Shown here one piece after another: positions 10,600 through 21,476 of a stretch of DNA of 64,000 bases. Below the pieces are notes generated by a model. The model was not told where the DNA came from. It searched no databases and was given only the letters and a program-made list of their open reading frames with translations. The number at the start of each line of letters is the position of its first letter. Position 1 is the stretch's first letter. Source of the stretch: Acytostelium subglobosum LB1 (taxonomy: Eukaryota > Evosea > Eumycetozoa > Acytosteliales > Acytosteliaceae); assembly GCF_000787575.1 (NCBI RefSeq), contig NW_012236495.1, positions 145,747-209,746 of the forward strand, in the 5' to 3' direction. Position numbers and translations under genes: made by a program.

Positions 10600-13500
10600 T
10601 TACAATGTAGGTCGATCGGCGGTTGCTCCTGCTGTGCCTGGAGATGTGGATGGATCCTTGAGCCTCTGATTGCCCAGGATGATCTTTGGTACGATGCCAT
10701 ACTTGAGTCCAGAGTTGCGATATGATGGAGAGAGCATGGATATTCGGTTATCTAGTGTATCCATGTTGTTGTTGCTGTTGTTGTTATTGGTCGCTGGTGA
10801 CTCCACATCACTGCCATTGTTACTGTTCGATGGTGATGATGTTGATGGAGCGGCACACTCGTCATCAGAGATCACACCGGGAATGTCTGAGAAGTTGATG
10901 GGGAGGTCTTCCAGATGTGTTATAATCTGTGCCATGTCATCATCCTCCTCGCCACTGGTGACCTCCTGGTCTGAATCATAGTCAATGTACACAAACTTGG
11001 GATGTTGATTGTTTCGCGTTGGTCTTGGTTGTCTCAGCATTGACATTGTTGGCAATTGAGGCTCGCTGGCTGATAGCTTGACATCACAATCACGATCACC
11101 ATCTTCAGACGACACAAGGATAGTGGTTGGCTGGGGAGTGATTGATTCACAGCCACTGCTGCTTCCATCTGATGGACTCACCTCTCTTGGCGAGTTGCAA
11201 GCTGAGCTTGATGGTGACAATGCTGGAGATATAAGTATTGATGGAACATGAGGTTGTCCTGTCTCTAGTGGGTGCTCGCCTGGATCAGGCGAGGGTGTCC
11301 TGGCCGATCCAATCGCATGGCGCAACATTCTACTTTGTGAAATGCCCAACAAAGCATCGTCAGTGGATCGCGACATCTTCCTCCTGCGAGACATGACAAA
11401 CTTGTGACTGTTTCTCCCTGACTTGGGAGGCAGGGGTGGCAAGGGTAGTTGCTTGGCTGGCTTGTCCTTGGTCGGCCCAGAGGGCAGTTGAGATTGTGGC
11501 TGAGGATCCAGTTGATTCAATCCGATCGTGATCTTTGGTACGACACTGTTGTGCAGTTGGCGCGGAGAGTGGATGATTGGTGACTCTGACCGCCCCTCCG
11601 CACACTTGAATCGTGTCCAACCGCCATTGCCAACTTGATAGGCATTCACTTCGACCAGGAACAATGATGATATCGGCCTGTGATCACTCTCGTGTAACTC
11701 ATGACGTCGATAGACCAATGGTTTGATGGCTTCGCCCCGATATAATATCCTATCGCAGTATGATGGTGTTCGATTCTTCTCGCTTGTATCATATATAGTT
11801 GTGCCAATATCATACTTGTAGGTTGGGGCAAAGTTGATTGACTGCTCACTGAACCCAATAAAGGCGCGACCCGAGCCCATCTCAGTGGCCAACTGATCAG
11901 ACGCCATCAATGTCTGCCAGTTCTTGTTCTGTACCAACTGCTTGCACTCGCTCTGTGACAAGTCGATGCGATAGTTGAGGTCGCCAAACCATACCAAGCA
12001 TCTAAGAGTGGTGTATTGGGGTTAGGGTCAGGGCAAGGGTAGGGTAAGGGAAGGACAAGGGTAGGACAACATACTCATGATCCAACATTGAAAGATTGCC
12101 ATCGAATGACATCATTTGTTGTATCCTCTTGAAGTCTTGTGCGCGACGCTCCATTCGATCGTGTGATGGACCCGCTGCTAAGTGCGAGTTGACAAAGCAG
12201 AAGCCTGTCTTGTAAAGTGAGAACCTGATGGCAACGCCACCCTTGTTGCCAATCTTGCCCATGGCGCCACAGGGCACGTCTGCCCGACACGCATCCTCGA
12301 CGAAGGGAGCATGCTCCTCCTTGACAAACACCATGATCATGAGACCCACCAGCAGCTTGCTCATCACCTTTACGTAGGTGGCACCGGAGCACAGCGCCAA
12401 TGTCTGTTCAATGTCGTGTTTCCATGGATGATACGCTTTGTCTTTGTTGAGCATTCCGTCCGCCGCTGTTGCCTTGACGATAGCTGTGGCCTTCATGTCA
12501 ACGATCTCTTGCAGGCCAATAACAATGATGTCTGGCGCGAACGAGTTGGTGAGTAGCCAGTTGGCCAGATTGGTAGATCGTTTGCCATTGCAGTTCCATG
12601 TGCCAACGAACAGAGACAGGTGTTTGTGGCCTGTGACCCCGCTCGATGCCAGTGTGACCGCTGGCGAGGAGGAAAGGATCGATTGGTCATCCTGAACAAA
12701 CAACGCTGAGCAGTCGCCAGCCGCATATATGGCAGATGCCTTGATCTTGGGTCGGACGATCAAGGACGGCCAAAGTCTGTTGCGCGTGTTACCATGTCCA
12801 AGTTGATGATTGTCGCCCGCGCCAAATGTGTATACCTCACCGGTGTAAGTGAGGATGATCGAGTGATTGGTACCAAGTGCAATGTGTTGTGTCTTCTTGT
12901 TCTCCACGTCTACCTGTATCAGCTGTGGATGCGGCGAGTCCACCTCAGTACCATTGCCAAGCTGTCCAAATGTGTTGGCGCCCCATGTGTATACCATGCC
13001 ATCGCGAGTCAGCAATGCAGAGTGATGGCCACCCGCAGCCACGTCCAATACTGGAACGTGCTGATTGTTAATGAGCACGGGCACGGGAACCAGCTTATCA
13101 TTGCAATGTCCAATGCCAAGACATCCTCGAGAGTTGGCGCCCCATGAATATACAAGTCCAGCGTCAGTGATGGCCAATGTGTGTTGCTCGCCAAAGGCCA
13201 CCTTGGTCCAACGAATGTGCTCGCCATCGCGATGATCCATTGGACTCTGTACGGGCAGTGGGATGAGCTGGTGCGTCTTGTCGCTCTGCCTTCCATTCGC
13301 CAGCTGGCCATATCTGCAGCTGCCCCACATGTACAAGTCGCCCGAGGCAGTGATGGCTGCTGACACTTGATTTCCCGCGACCACCTTGGTCACGCGCAGT
13401 TTGCTGAGCACCGCGATGGGCAGGGGTACGGCCGAGTCGGCAATGTCGACGCCGAGTTGTCCAGCACCGTTGAGCCCCATGGCATAAACTCGGCTGTCTT

Positions 13501-13855
13501 GTGTAAGCAACAGGGTGTGATCGGCACCACAAGATACACTAGCCACCAACTTGCGCCAAACGATCTTGAACAGGGTAGTGTGTTTACGACCCATCACCTC
13601 GCCCCACATCAGACATTCACCATTCACAATAGCAGCAGAGTGATCTGTTCCCATTGACAGCTGATCCAAGTTCAACGACACCAATGCAGATGGCGGTGTT
13701 GGCTGCTTCCTATCCACATTGTGGCAAGTGTTGCCTGTTTTGCCTGGATAGTTTGATTGATTGATCGATTAACATGTTAGTGCTTTGGAGGACGTGATGA
13801 TCGATCGTCCACAGTGTATCCACCAACCTTTTCCCCAGGTATATAGTATCTTCAT
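10600..13855 (-). CDS. Dd5P2: RCC1-repeat inositol polyphosphate 5-phosphatase (Dd5P2 type)
   Basis: Three exons, 13855-13828, 13743-12075 and 12001-10600, total 3099 bases (1032 residues). The first is a 28-base mini-exon coding MKILYTWGK, which starts the first RCC1 blade and joins in frame. RCC1 repeats fill about residues 5-360 (YTWGANTFGQLGNG, YSWGANSRGCLGIG, YTFGAGDNHQLGHG). The 5-phosphatase domain follows: FVGTWNCNGK, IVIGLQEIV, GNKGGVAIRF, VNSHLAAG, WFGDLNYRI across the second intron, and PSYCDRIL with HESDHRPI. A Ser/Pro-rich tail with acidic patches ends the protein. The RCC1/5-phosphatase fusion is known from Dictyostelium Dd5P2, which removes the 5-phosphate from inositol lipids or phosphates. 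It converges on the BSD gene, with 91 bases between stops. Confidence 0.93.
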
Positions 13856-14368
13856 GTTTATATGTTCTGGTGGGTGGTTAAGAAAGGACCTAGCCTTTAT
13901 ATCTTGGAGGCTGGTCCAGGACTCTAGATAGATAGTATTTGTTGTTGTTGTTGTTGTTGTTGTTGTTGAGTGATGAAGGATGAATGATTGAATGATTGAA
14001 TGATTAAGTGATCAGTGTTGGGAGTTTAGAGTGAGTGGTAGGGGCTTGCCCTCACTCACACCATCATGTTGGATGTAATCACACCCCTTCATCAAACACA
14101 CCCAACCATTATGTTGTTGATCAAACAAACCCACCACTCTCAAGTAATAAGATGAATGGCTGTTCAATCAAATGATGGGTGATCACTTCCATACCTTTCT
14201 TCAACACCAACTTTGAAAATTGAATGGTTTGCGTTCGAAAATTAAAATAAATGAATTTATTTGTAAACGAGTCGTCAAAACATCGACATTCGACTCTTTG
14301 AACAAGTACTTCTTCTTGCTAAAGTACATTTATATATTAATACATATACACATAACATATATACAATC
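13856..14368. other. Bidirectional promoter region (Dd5P2 / AC40)
   Basis: Contains a GTT trinucleotide run at about 13941-13968, GATT/TGAA tetranucleotide stretches and TATA-like AT blocks near 14331-14362 before the plus-strand ATG. No gene seen. Confidence 0.6.
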
Positions 14369-15711
14369 ATGGCACCAGCAGGAAAGAAGACAAGCAAGAA
14401 CAAATCATCCGAGGATAACAACAACAACAATGATAATCACAGAGATGGAGATGGTGTGCCCGACGCATTGCTCGAGAACCAAAGAACAAGAGTCACAGTA
14501 GGCAACTCTGGCAATGAGAATGTAAATACATGCTCATCGATTGATCAATACGAATGATGAACTGCAGTGACTAACATAGATTATGTATATATACAGACAA
14601 GAGGAGTATACTACAGCGGTGCTTACACATCATTGGGCTATGACAACAGTTTCAGTCTGGAGAAGTTTAAGAAGAACTTTAAGATTAAGGTGCTGTCTGA
14701 TCAGCCTGAGCATTTGGTGTTTGAGATGATCGGTGTCGATGCACCAATCGCCAATGCACTACGTCGTATCCTTATCTCTGAGATCCCAACAATGGCCATC
14801 GAACGCGTCTATATGATCAACAATACCTCCATCCTTCAAGACGAAGTACTTGCTCACCGTCTCGGTCTCATCCCCATCAAGGTCGACCCATCCAAATTCA
14901 ACTACAAACAACGTAAGTTGGAAGTTGATTGATTGATTGATTGATCAATCAATCGCGAGACTGTATCGCTCACTCACTCACTCATTCAATCAATCAATCA
15001 AACAGCAAACAAGGAATACACAGCAGAGGATACTATTATCTTCTCATTGAAGGTTAAATGTTATAGAGATCAAAAGACAGGAGAGATCGTCAATGAGACT
15101 GTTTACTCGAAGGATCTGAAGTGGGTACCCACGGAGGACCAGCAGGAGATCTTTGACGAGGATGACAAGCCTCGTCCAGCCGTCGACGACATCCCCATCG
15201 TCAAACTGCGTCCGGGTCAGGCACTCGAGGTGCAGTGCTATTGCGAGAAGAACATTGGACGTGAACACATCAAGTGGTCGCCCGTCGGCACCGCCAGCTA
15301 CAAGATCATGCCATTGATCACCGTCTCGCCCAAGGTCACTGGCGAGAAGGCTGAGAAGCTCAAGAACTCCTGTCCCATGAAGGTCTTTGACATTGAAGAT
15401 TCCGGTCAAGCATTCGCTGCTCGTCCACTCAACTGTACCATGTGTCGCGAATGTATTAGAGATCCAGAGATGGAGCCACTCGTCAAGTTGGAGCGTATTA
15501 GAGATCATTTCATTTGTAAGTACTGGTAGTAGTAGCATCACGTGTCATGCTCATTCACTCACTCAGCTCTCTCCCTCTTCACCTCACAACAACATCAGTT
15601 TCCATCGAGTCTGTTGGCACTCTCGAGCCCAAGTCATTGTTCAAGCAGGCCATTCAGATATTGATTGACAAGTGTGTAACTGTAGAGAACTCACTGCGAT
15701 CAAACGTCTAA
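14369..15711 (+). CDS. polr1c: DNA-directed RNA polymerases I and III subunit RPAC1 (AC40)
   Basis: Four exons (14369-14521, 14597-14912, 15006-15515, 15599-15711) sum to 1092 bases, 363 residues, near the family length of about 335-350. The N-terminus is N/K-rich. The alpha-like domain is clear: [42 protein letters not shown]. The insert domain follows, and after it [13 protein letters not shown] and [19 protein letters not shown]. The last exon supplies [19 protein letters not shown]40 dimerises with AC19 and seeds assembly of RNA polymerases I and III in the nucleus. Introns 2 and 3 carry TTGA and TCAA/CACT repeats. It converges on RFC5. Confidence 0.96.
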
Positions 15712-15954
15712 GAAGAACAAGAAGAATGAACAATAATAAGAAGAAGACACAATTAAAAAGGAGAGGTGTCAATCGAAGCTCCCTCTTCCTTCCTTTAAGT
15801 TACCATTAACTTAACATTGTTTGTGGCGGCGTCGCCACAGGCATACACGCGCAAGCTCATGCTCATGCTTGAGCTCATTTAATCAGTTCGTCATGTCACC
15901 TGCAGAGGCATCACATCATCATCATCCGTCAGTCAAGTCCAGGTATGCCATGTT

Positions 15955-17270
15955 TTACATTGGATCGGCGATGGCATCCCTGGCAATTTGGAATGAGCCA
16001 ACGAGGCTGCCAAGTTGTAGCTTCTCGGATGCGCCAAATGATAGGTTGTATTCAATGTCCGACATCTGATTGACAACGTCCATCATAACCTTATTGTCCA
16101 ACTCCATCTTATGTATCAATGAATGTACCTCCTTGAGTATGTCCGTCAGTGACAGACCCTTCTCTGTCTTGATCGTGACAATGCCTGTGAGTGCGCGAGT
16201 GAGTTAGTATGATGTGGCAGTCAAGCTGGCCGGCTGGCTGGGTGGCAACATACTTTGATATGCTGTGGCGTAGTCAGAGTTGAAGAGATGTCCAACGATG
16301 GTCTTGACGTCGGCGGGTTGTGGTTGACCTGTACACTTGTAGATTAGGTCTTTGGATATGGCTTGGCCAGAGTCGCAGGCCATCGATGCCGATTGGAGCA
16401 CGTTCAAACACTTTCTCATGTCACCTTCACTCAGCACCACGATGGACTTGAGTGCGTCCAGATCAATGTTCAACTCCTCCTGACCGACAATCTCTTGCAT
16501 TCTCTTCAATATCATCACGTTGTTGAGTGGGTTGAACCTGAAACGAGTGCATCTAGACTGTAGCGCCGGCAATATCTTCACAACATAATTGCAAATCATA
16601 CAGAAACGAGTAGTCCTTGTATACTTCTCAATCACACGTCTCAGAGCAGTCTGTGCTGCACTAGTCATTGAGTCTGCCTCATCCAATATGATTAACTTGT
16701 ATGGGTGATTGCTTCAAAGATGTGTCAACATGTCAGTCAGCTGTTGTCCACAGTCTCCACTCTCTCGCGACTCGACTCATCATCCATCCATACATACCTA
16801 AACATCATTGAACTTGCGAATGACTTGATCTGCTCTCTAACAACATCTATACCACGATCATCTGATGCATTCAGCTCCAACACCATCCTTGAGTAGCTGT
16901 CACCATAGAGCTTCCTTGCAATTGCTTGTATAGTCGATGTCTTTCCCGTTCCAGGTGGTCCATAGAACAATAGATGTGGCAATGCATTCTTCTGTATCAA
17001 CTTGTTAACTTGTATGATTGATTGATTGATTGATTAGTTCATGATTGAGTCGTCCACTCACTCACTCATTATTAACTATTACATACTTGTAGATATAATA
17101 TCATCATGTGATATCAAATCATTTATATCCTTTGGTCTGTACTTCTCTACCCATGGTAATCTTTCGAATATTGCCTGATCCTTGGCTGAAAGTGTCTTCT
17201 TTGTAGTTGTAGTCGTAGTTGTTGAAGTTGAAGTTGAAGTTGAAGTTGTTATCATATCATCACTCATCAT
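15955..17270 (-). CDS. rfc5: Replication factor C subunit 5
   Basis: AAA+ clamp-loader subunit in several exons. Exon 1 (17270 to about 17093) has a Thr/Ser run, then [18 protein letters not shown]. Exon 2 has the Walker A motif [14 protein letters not shown] and [16 protein letters not shown]. The next exon has Walker [12 protein letters not shown], then [35 protein letters not shown] and [12 protein letters not shown]. The final exon (from about 16184) encodes [19 protein letters not shown] and ends DAIADPM at 15955. Sequence and order match human RFC5 closely. RFC1-5 loads PCNA onto primed DNA in the nucleus. It is divergent from the FNIP gene, with only 205 bases between ATGs. Confidence 0.95.
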
Positions 17271-17475
17271 TGCTATCTATCTATCTATACTTTATGTATC
17301 TCTTTATCTCTATCTATTCATTCATTCAATTAGACTAAATGAGAAGAATGAAATAGTTTGACGATCTTTGAAAAAGAGCGCCATTCATGAAACACATTTG
17401 AGTTTGAACACCGAAATTAGACTTCATTTGTCAAGTTAATGAAACTTAAACACTTACTTGTTATATATATAATTT

Positions 17476-19389
17476 ATGTTATCAGTTCTTTCAACTTATT
17501 TGTTACGTATTATAGTCTCCCAGTTGGATGACAACGTGGACCGAATCTTGTTGTCGCTGACTTGTCGACGTCTGTTTGATGAGCGACAACATTATTTAAT
17601 CTTTGAGAAAAAGGACATCATATTGGACCTCACTGTGCTTGCTTTGCAGTCATCCCAATGCAATAGATTCATACTCAAATCATTTAAAGAACAGCTCATT
17701 CAATCACTGGCACACTTTGGAGGCACGTGTCATGTGGCTCATTGCACCATCCCTGGACCCATCCCCGCACATACCAAGCGACTCTGGATTGCCAATCCCA
17801 ACTTCCAATCCGAGCACTCCAACATCCCCAACGGTGTCGAGTGTCTCACATTCGAATATGTGAATGGTAGGACCATCGAGTCTGACATAGATGCCAAATT
17901 CACCTATAATATTACTGTTGGAACCATTCCATCATCAGTCACTGAGGTGCACTTTGATTATGGCGTCGAAGTACTTCATAATGGTGTGATTCCTTCATCA
18001 GTGGAGAAGCTCTCAATCACTGGACAACACCCAAAATGGGTGGACATCAGACCTGGTGCCATCCCCAACTCTGTCACTGATCTGCGCTTGAACGGTTGTG
18101 GCGCTCTCAATTTGGACAACGGGCTCATTCCAAACTCTGTCGTCAATCTCTTCATCGAACCTGGATGGATTGTTGAATTCAGTCTCTTGCCTGGATATAT
18201 TCCATCGTCGGTGCGATCACTCACCTTTGGAGAAGGATTCAAAGAGGAGATATCTCCTCACGTCTTGCCTCAAAGCCTCACCCAACTTCATTTCGGAAAT
18301 ATGGCCGACAAGTGGCTATATGTTGGCTCAATACCCTCCTCGGTTCACACTCTCCACTTTGGGTATTACAATCTTCCGTTGGACCAAGATGGAGTTCTGC
18401 CCTCATCTTTGACCAAGCTCATATTTCAGATTGGCTTCTCAAATCGCCTTCCACAAGCCTCGGCATTGCCATCTTTGCAAACGCTCTCCATGCCACGCTG
18501 GAATGACAAGAAGGGACAGTTTGCTCTCGATCTACCACCAACACTCTCGTCATTGGTCATCGGCTATGTCCCAACGTATTGCACCGCGCTCCCCATCAGC
18601 CTCACACACCTTTTGATCGAGTCTCCCAGGTATGGGTATGACTTGGAACGCGGCATCCTCAAGAATCTACCAAACCTCACGACTCTTTCACTTGGACCAA
18701 TATCCAGTCTGAGTCTTGGTGTCATTCCGGAAAGTGTCACTGATCTCTCGCTCGACATAGTCAAGAGAATTGTGCTCGGTGCCATCCCACCCAATGTAAG
18801 TACACTCTCGATTGAGAGAGTTGATGAAGAGTTATGTACTGGAATGATTCCTGCATCAGTCCGGGTGCTTAGATTTGGTAACAGTCATCGTGGCCCACTG
18901 CTGCCAGGATCCATTCCATTTGGTGTGCACACTCTTGATACCCCCAAGTGGTACAAATACCCAATCACAGTAGGCTTGCTCCCAGAGAGCTTGACAACAC
19001 TCAGTCTGTGGGACCAAGCCATTGAGGCTGGAGCACTGCCGGCCTCCATCAAGGTACTCAAGATACATAGCTTCGGGCCCCATCTTCCAGATGAACTTGG
19101 ACTCCTAGTAGATACTATCGAACTGAGCGAGGACTTTCGTATTCGAACCTTGGACATCCATCGATACCTCGATGCTGCACGTCAGGTCAAGTTTCAATAC
19201 AATGGATTCAATATGTGCATTCGACGACTGGATGGCGAATGGCCGCCATACTTCCTCTATTCGGACCAGGTCATACATGCCAGTGGATTCATCACAGATA
19301 TGTGTGTGATATTCAATCACCTACATCAACGCCAAAAAGTATCCCCAAAGCATGGCTATTTACGATATCATTTCAATGGTCTTTGGTAG
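17476..19389 (+). CDS. F-box-like / FNIP-repeat protein 1
   Basis: Single exon, 637 residues. Residues 1-45 resemble an F-box (YLLRIIVSQLDDNVDRILL, LTCRRLFDER). The rest is a long array of about 22-residue FNIP repeats, seen as recurring G-x-IP-x-SV-x-x-L blocks: VGTIPSSVTEVHF, HNGVIPSSVEKLSI, PGAIPNSVTDLRL, VLPSSLTKLIF, LGVIPESVTDLSL. FNIP proteins are a large dictyostelid family thought to act as ubiquitin-ligase adaptors or binding scaffolds. This gene is more GC-rich than its flanks. A related protein lies at 29581-31074. Confidence 0.93.
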   Translation: MLSVLSTYLLRIIVSQLDDNVDRILLSLTCRRLFDERQHYLIFEKKDIILDLTVLALQSSQCNRFILKSFKEQLIQSLAHFGGTCHVAHCTIPGPIPAHTKRLWIANPNFQSEHSNIPNGVECLTFEYVNGRTIESDIDAKFTYNITVGTIPSSVTEVHFDYGVEVLHNGVIPSSVEKLSITGQHPKWVDIRPGAIPNSVTDLRLNGCGALNLDNGLIPNSVVNLFIEPGWIVEFSLLPGYIPSSVRSLTFGEGFKEEISPHVLPQSLTQLHFGNMADKWLYVGSIPSSVHTLHFGYYNLPLDQDGVLPSSLTKLIFQIGFSNRLPQASALPSLQTLSMPRWNDKKGQFALDLPPTLSSLVIGYVPTYCTALPISLTHLLIESPRYGYDLERGILKNLPNLTTLSLGPISSLSLGVIPESVTDLSLDIVKRIVLGAIPPNVSTLSIERVDEELCTGMIPASVRVLRFGNSHRGPLLPGSIPFGVHTLDTPKWYKYPITVGLLPESLTTLSLWDQAIEAGALPASIKVLKIHSFGPHLPDELGLLVDTIELSEDFRIRTLDIHRYLDAARQVKFQYNGFNMCIRRLDGEWPPYFLYSDQVIHASGFITDMCVIFNHLHQRQKVSPKHGYLRYHFNGLW

Positions 19390-19983
19390 GTTGTGCCACA
19401 CGCTATGCTCGGACAATAAAAGATCTGATGAGGCGTTGAAAGCCTGTCTGGACAGGCTTACAATATCCTCGGCTGGCTCTTGGGGACTTGATTGATTAAT
19501 GTTTATTATTCCATTATTGTTGGGACAGTCCGACTACCAATGTGCCACTTGTTGTGCACAAAGGCCTGGCGAAAGGTAAAGGTGTTGTAGTGTTGTTGAT
19601 AAGGAAGGGAAGTGAAGGAGAGTAATGATGATTGACCGTTCATAATCATATGGTGTTGGAGCTAGATTGGCTGGCTGCTGGATGCTAGGATGCTGCTGAT
19701 GTACATTTGTGATCTTGCCATATCCTCCTCGGAAGGGGACATAATATATACGCTGCTCTAACTCAACTCTGGGCTGACTGTTGTGCTGCCTTGTTGAATG
19801 TTGAGTTAAAGGTTGGAGAATGGTATCTCGGTGATTGTCATTCGAATAATATATATGTTGGTAAAATATATATATATATAAGGTTTGATTGATTATATGC
19901 GTTGAGAGTATATGTATATATAGTTGATCCATCAGTTGGGTGATGTGATGTGTTTGGAGTTATGATCCAACTAACTCTTAAAC
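19390..19983. other. Convergent intergenic (FNIP gene / AGC kinase)
   Basis: Holds 3' flanks of both genes, with a plus-strand AATAAA at about 19415. A minus-strand open stretch near 19800-19650 is not supported as a gene. AT repeats lie near 19865-19880. Confidence 0.5.
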
Positions 19984-21476
19984 TTAATGACCTCCATATG
20001 AGGTCTCGGTTGGATGAGAGATTGTTGGAACATAAGGTGGAACGGCAGTGAATGATGAGATTGACAACCAATCAATGCCCTCAAAGAATGGATGCTTCTT
20101 GATTGACATCACCTCCAATCTCTTTCTCTCTGGTGTGATCAAACTATATTTGATTGATTGATCGATTGTTAGATTGATTGATTGATTGAATGAATGTTGT
20201 ATGTTTGATTGATTAAGTATGTACATACTCTCTAATTAATTGTTCGGCAAGCTTTGGAATACCTTGGTACTTGGAGAGTGCAGTGTTGAGTAGACCACGC
20301 CAGTTGCCAATGTTATCTCTGATCTGCTTCTCTGTTGTGTCTGGCGACTCGACAAACAATGCCTGTCCGGTGCATAACTCAAACAAGATTGCGCCCAATG
20401 ACCAATAGTCGCAACTCTTTGAATATGTAATGCCTTGTACAACCTCCACAGCCATATACTGAGGTGTGCCAATGTATGATGTGTATGACTAGTCATGATA
20501 GGGTTGGGGTTGGAGTTAGCCAGGCACAAGTCCAGAGTCATGAGATACATGGTACATACGCTGTTTGGATTCCTCAGGAATGAGGTAAAGTTGGGTGGAG
20601 TGTTGCCAAAGGCACTGCCAGGTGCTGCGCTGGCAGTGATGATCTGCTTGGAACTGCCAAAGTCGCACAGGACGAGATGTCCCTCGCGATTGATCATTAG
20701 GTTCTCGGGCTTGACATCGCGATGCAGCAGACCGAGGTAGTGGAAGTTCTCAATGCATACGACCAGCTCGGCCATATAGAACTTGACCTCGTCCATCGTG
20801 AACGGGTTATTATCACATTGTCTCTTGTAAAAGTAGCTGCTAAAGTCACCGCCTGGCAGATACTCCATTGCCAAATTGAATGATCCCTCCTCCTTATCAA
20901 TGAATGCCGAGTATAACTTTGGTGCCCTAGAGTTACCATTCTTATTACAAACTACCATTGCATCTCTCTCTCTCTTGGCTCTCTTTTTCTGTGAATGATT
21001 GAATGATTGATTGAGTGTGAGTGAGTGAGTGGGGGGGGGGNNNNNNNNNNNNNNNNNNNNNNNNNNNNNNNNNNNNNNNNNNNNNNNNNNNNNNNNNNNN
21101 NNNNNNNNNNNNNNNNNNNNNNNNNNNNNNNNNNNNNNNNTTTTTCTGTGAATGATTGAATGATTGATTGAGTGTGAGTGAGTGAGTGGGGGGGGGGGGG
21201 GCTTTGTGATGGGCGCCAAGGCCTCGATCAAACACTTACAATCAACTCAGAGTCGAATGCACCAACATAGGGGATCTTCTTTAGAGCGTATACTTTATCG
21301 ACTGATGACTTTTGTTTGACAACAAAGACCTCGCCATATGAGCCATTGCCAACTGTTGACAAAATATCAAAGCTGTTGACATCAATCTTATCACTGCCAT
21401 CCAATTGATAATTGAAGTCCTCCTCCTGTGGCTCAACGGGTATATTCAATCTATTCTCCAATGATGATATATTCAT
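19984..21476 (-). CDS. AGC-family Ser/Thr protein kinase
   Basis: Four exons. Exon 1 (21476 to about 21242) has the Gly-rich loop VGNGSYGEVF and the VAIK lysine in YALKKI. Exon 2 begins AAAAAGAGAGCC just after the gap-disturbed intron and carries RERDAM, EYLPGGDFSSYF, HRDVKPENLM and DFGSSKQ. Exon 3 has GTPQYMAVEVVQG, SCDYWSLGAILFELCTG. Exon 4 has LITPERKRLEVMSIKKHPFFEGIDW and stops at 19984. All catalytic residues are present (K, HRD, DFG), but the usual APE is AVE and the activation segment is long. The C-terminal extension is short, with no obvious hydrophobic motif. The exact AGC subgroup is not clear. A 3' splice-like sequence lies just before the ATG, which suggests a 5'UTR intron. Confidence 0.88.
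20984..21202. repeat. 47-base direct repeat plus G run flanking the N gap
   Basis: The 47 bases 20984-21030 are repeated exactly at 21141-21187. Each copy is followed by a G homopolymer (10 and 15 bases) and the two copies are separated by exactly 100 Ns. This looks like two overlapping contig ends joined with a default gap. The region is inside intron 1 of the kinase gene. Confidence 0.92.
21041..21140. other. Assembly gap of 100 Ns
   Basis: Exactly 100 Ns, placed at a G homopolymer within the first intron of the AGC kinase. Confidence 0.99.

Noticed and set aside
12002-12074. Internal telomere or chromosome-fusion scar
   Set aside because: The tract is short, degenerate and bounded exactly by splice sites, so an ordinary intron is the simpler reading.
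19650-19800. Short minus-strand frame (MSPSEEDMARSQMYISSILA) as a small gene or last kinase exon
   Set aside because: Only 26 codons, no splice link to the kinase that keeps its stop-free frame, and no recognisable homology.
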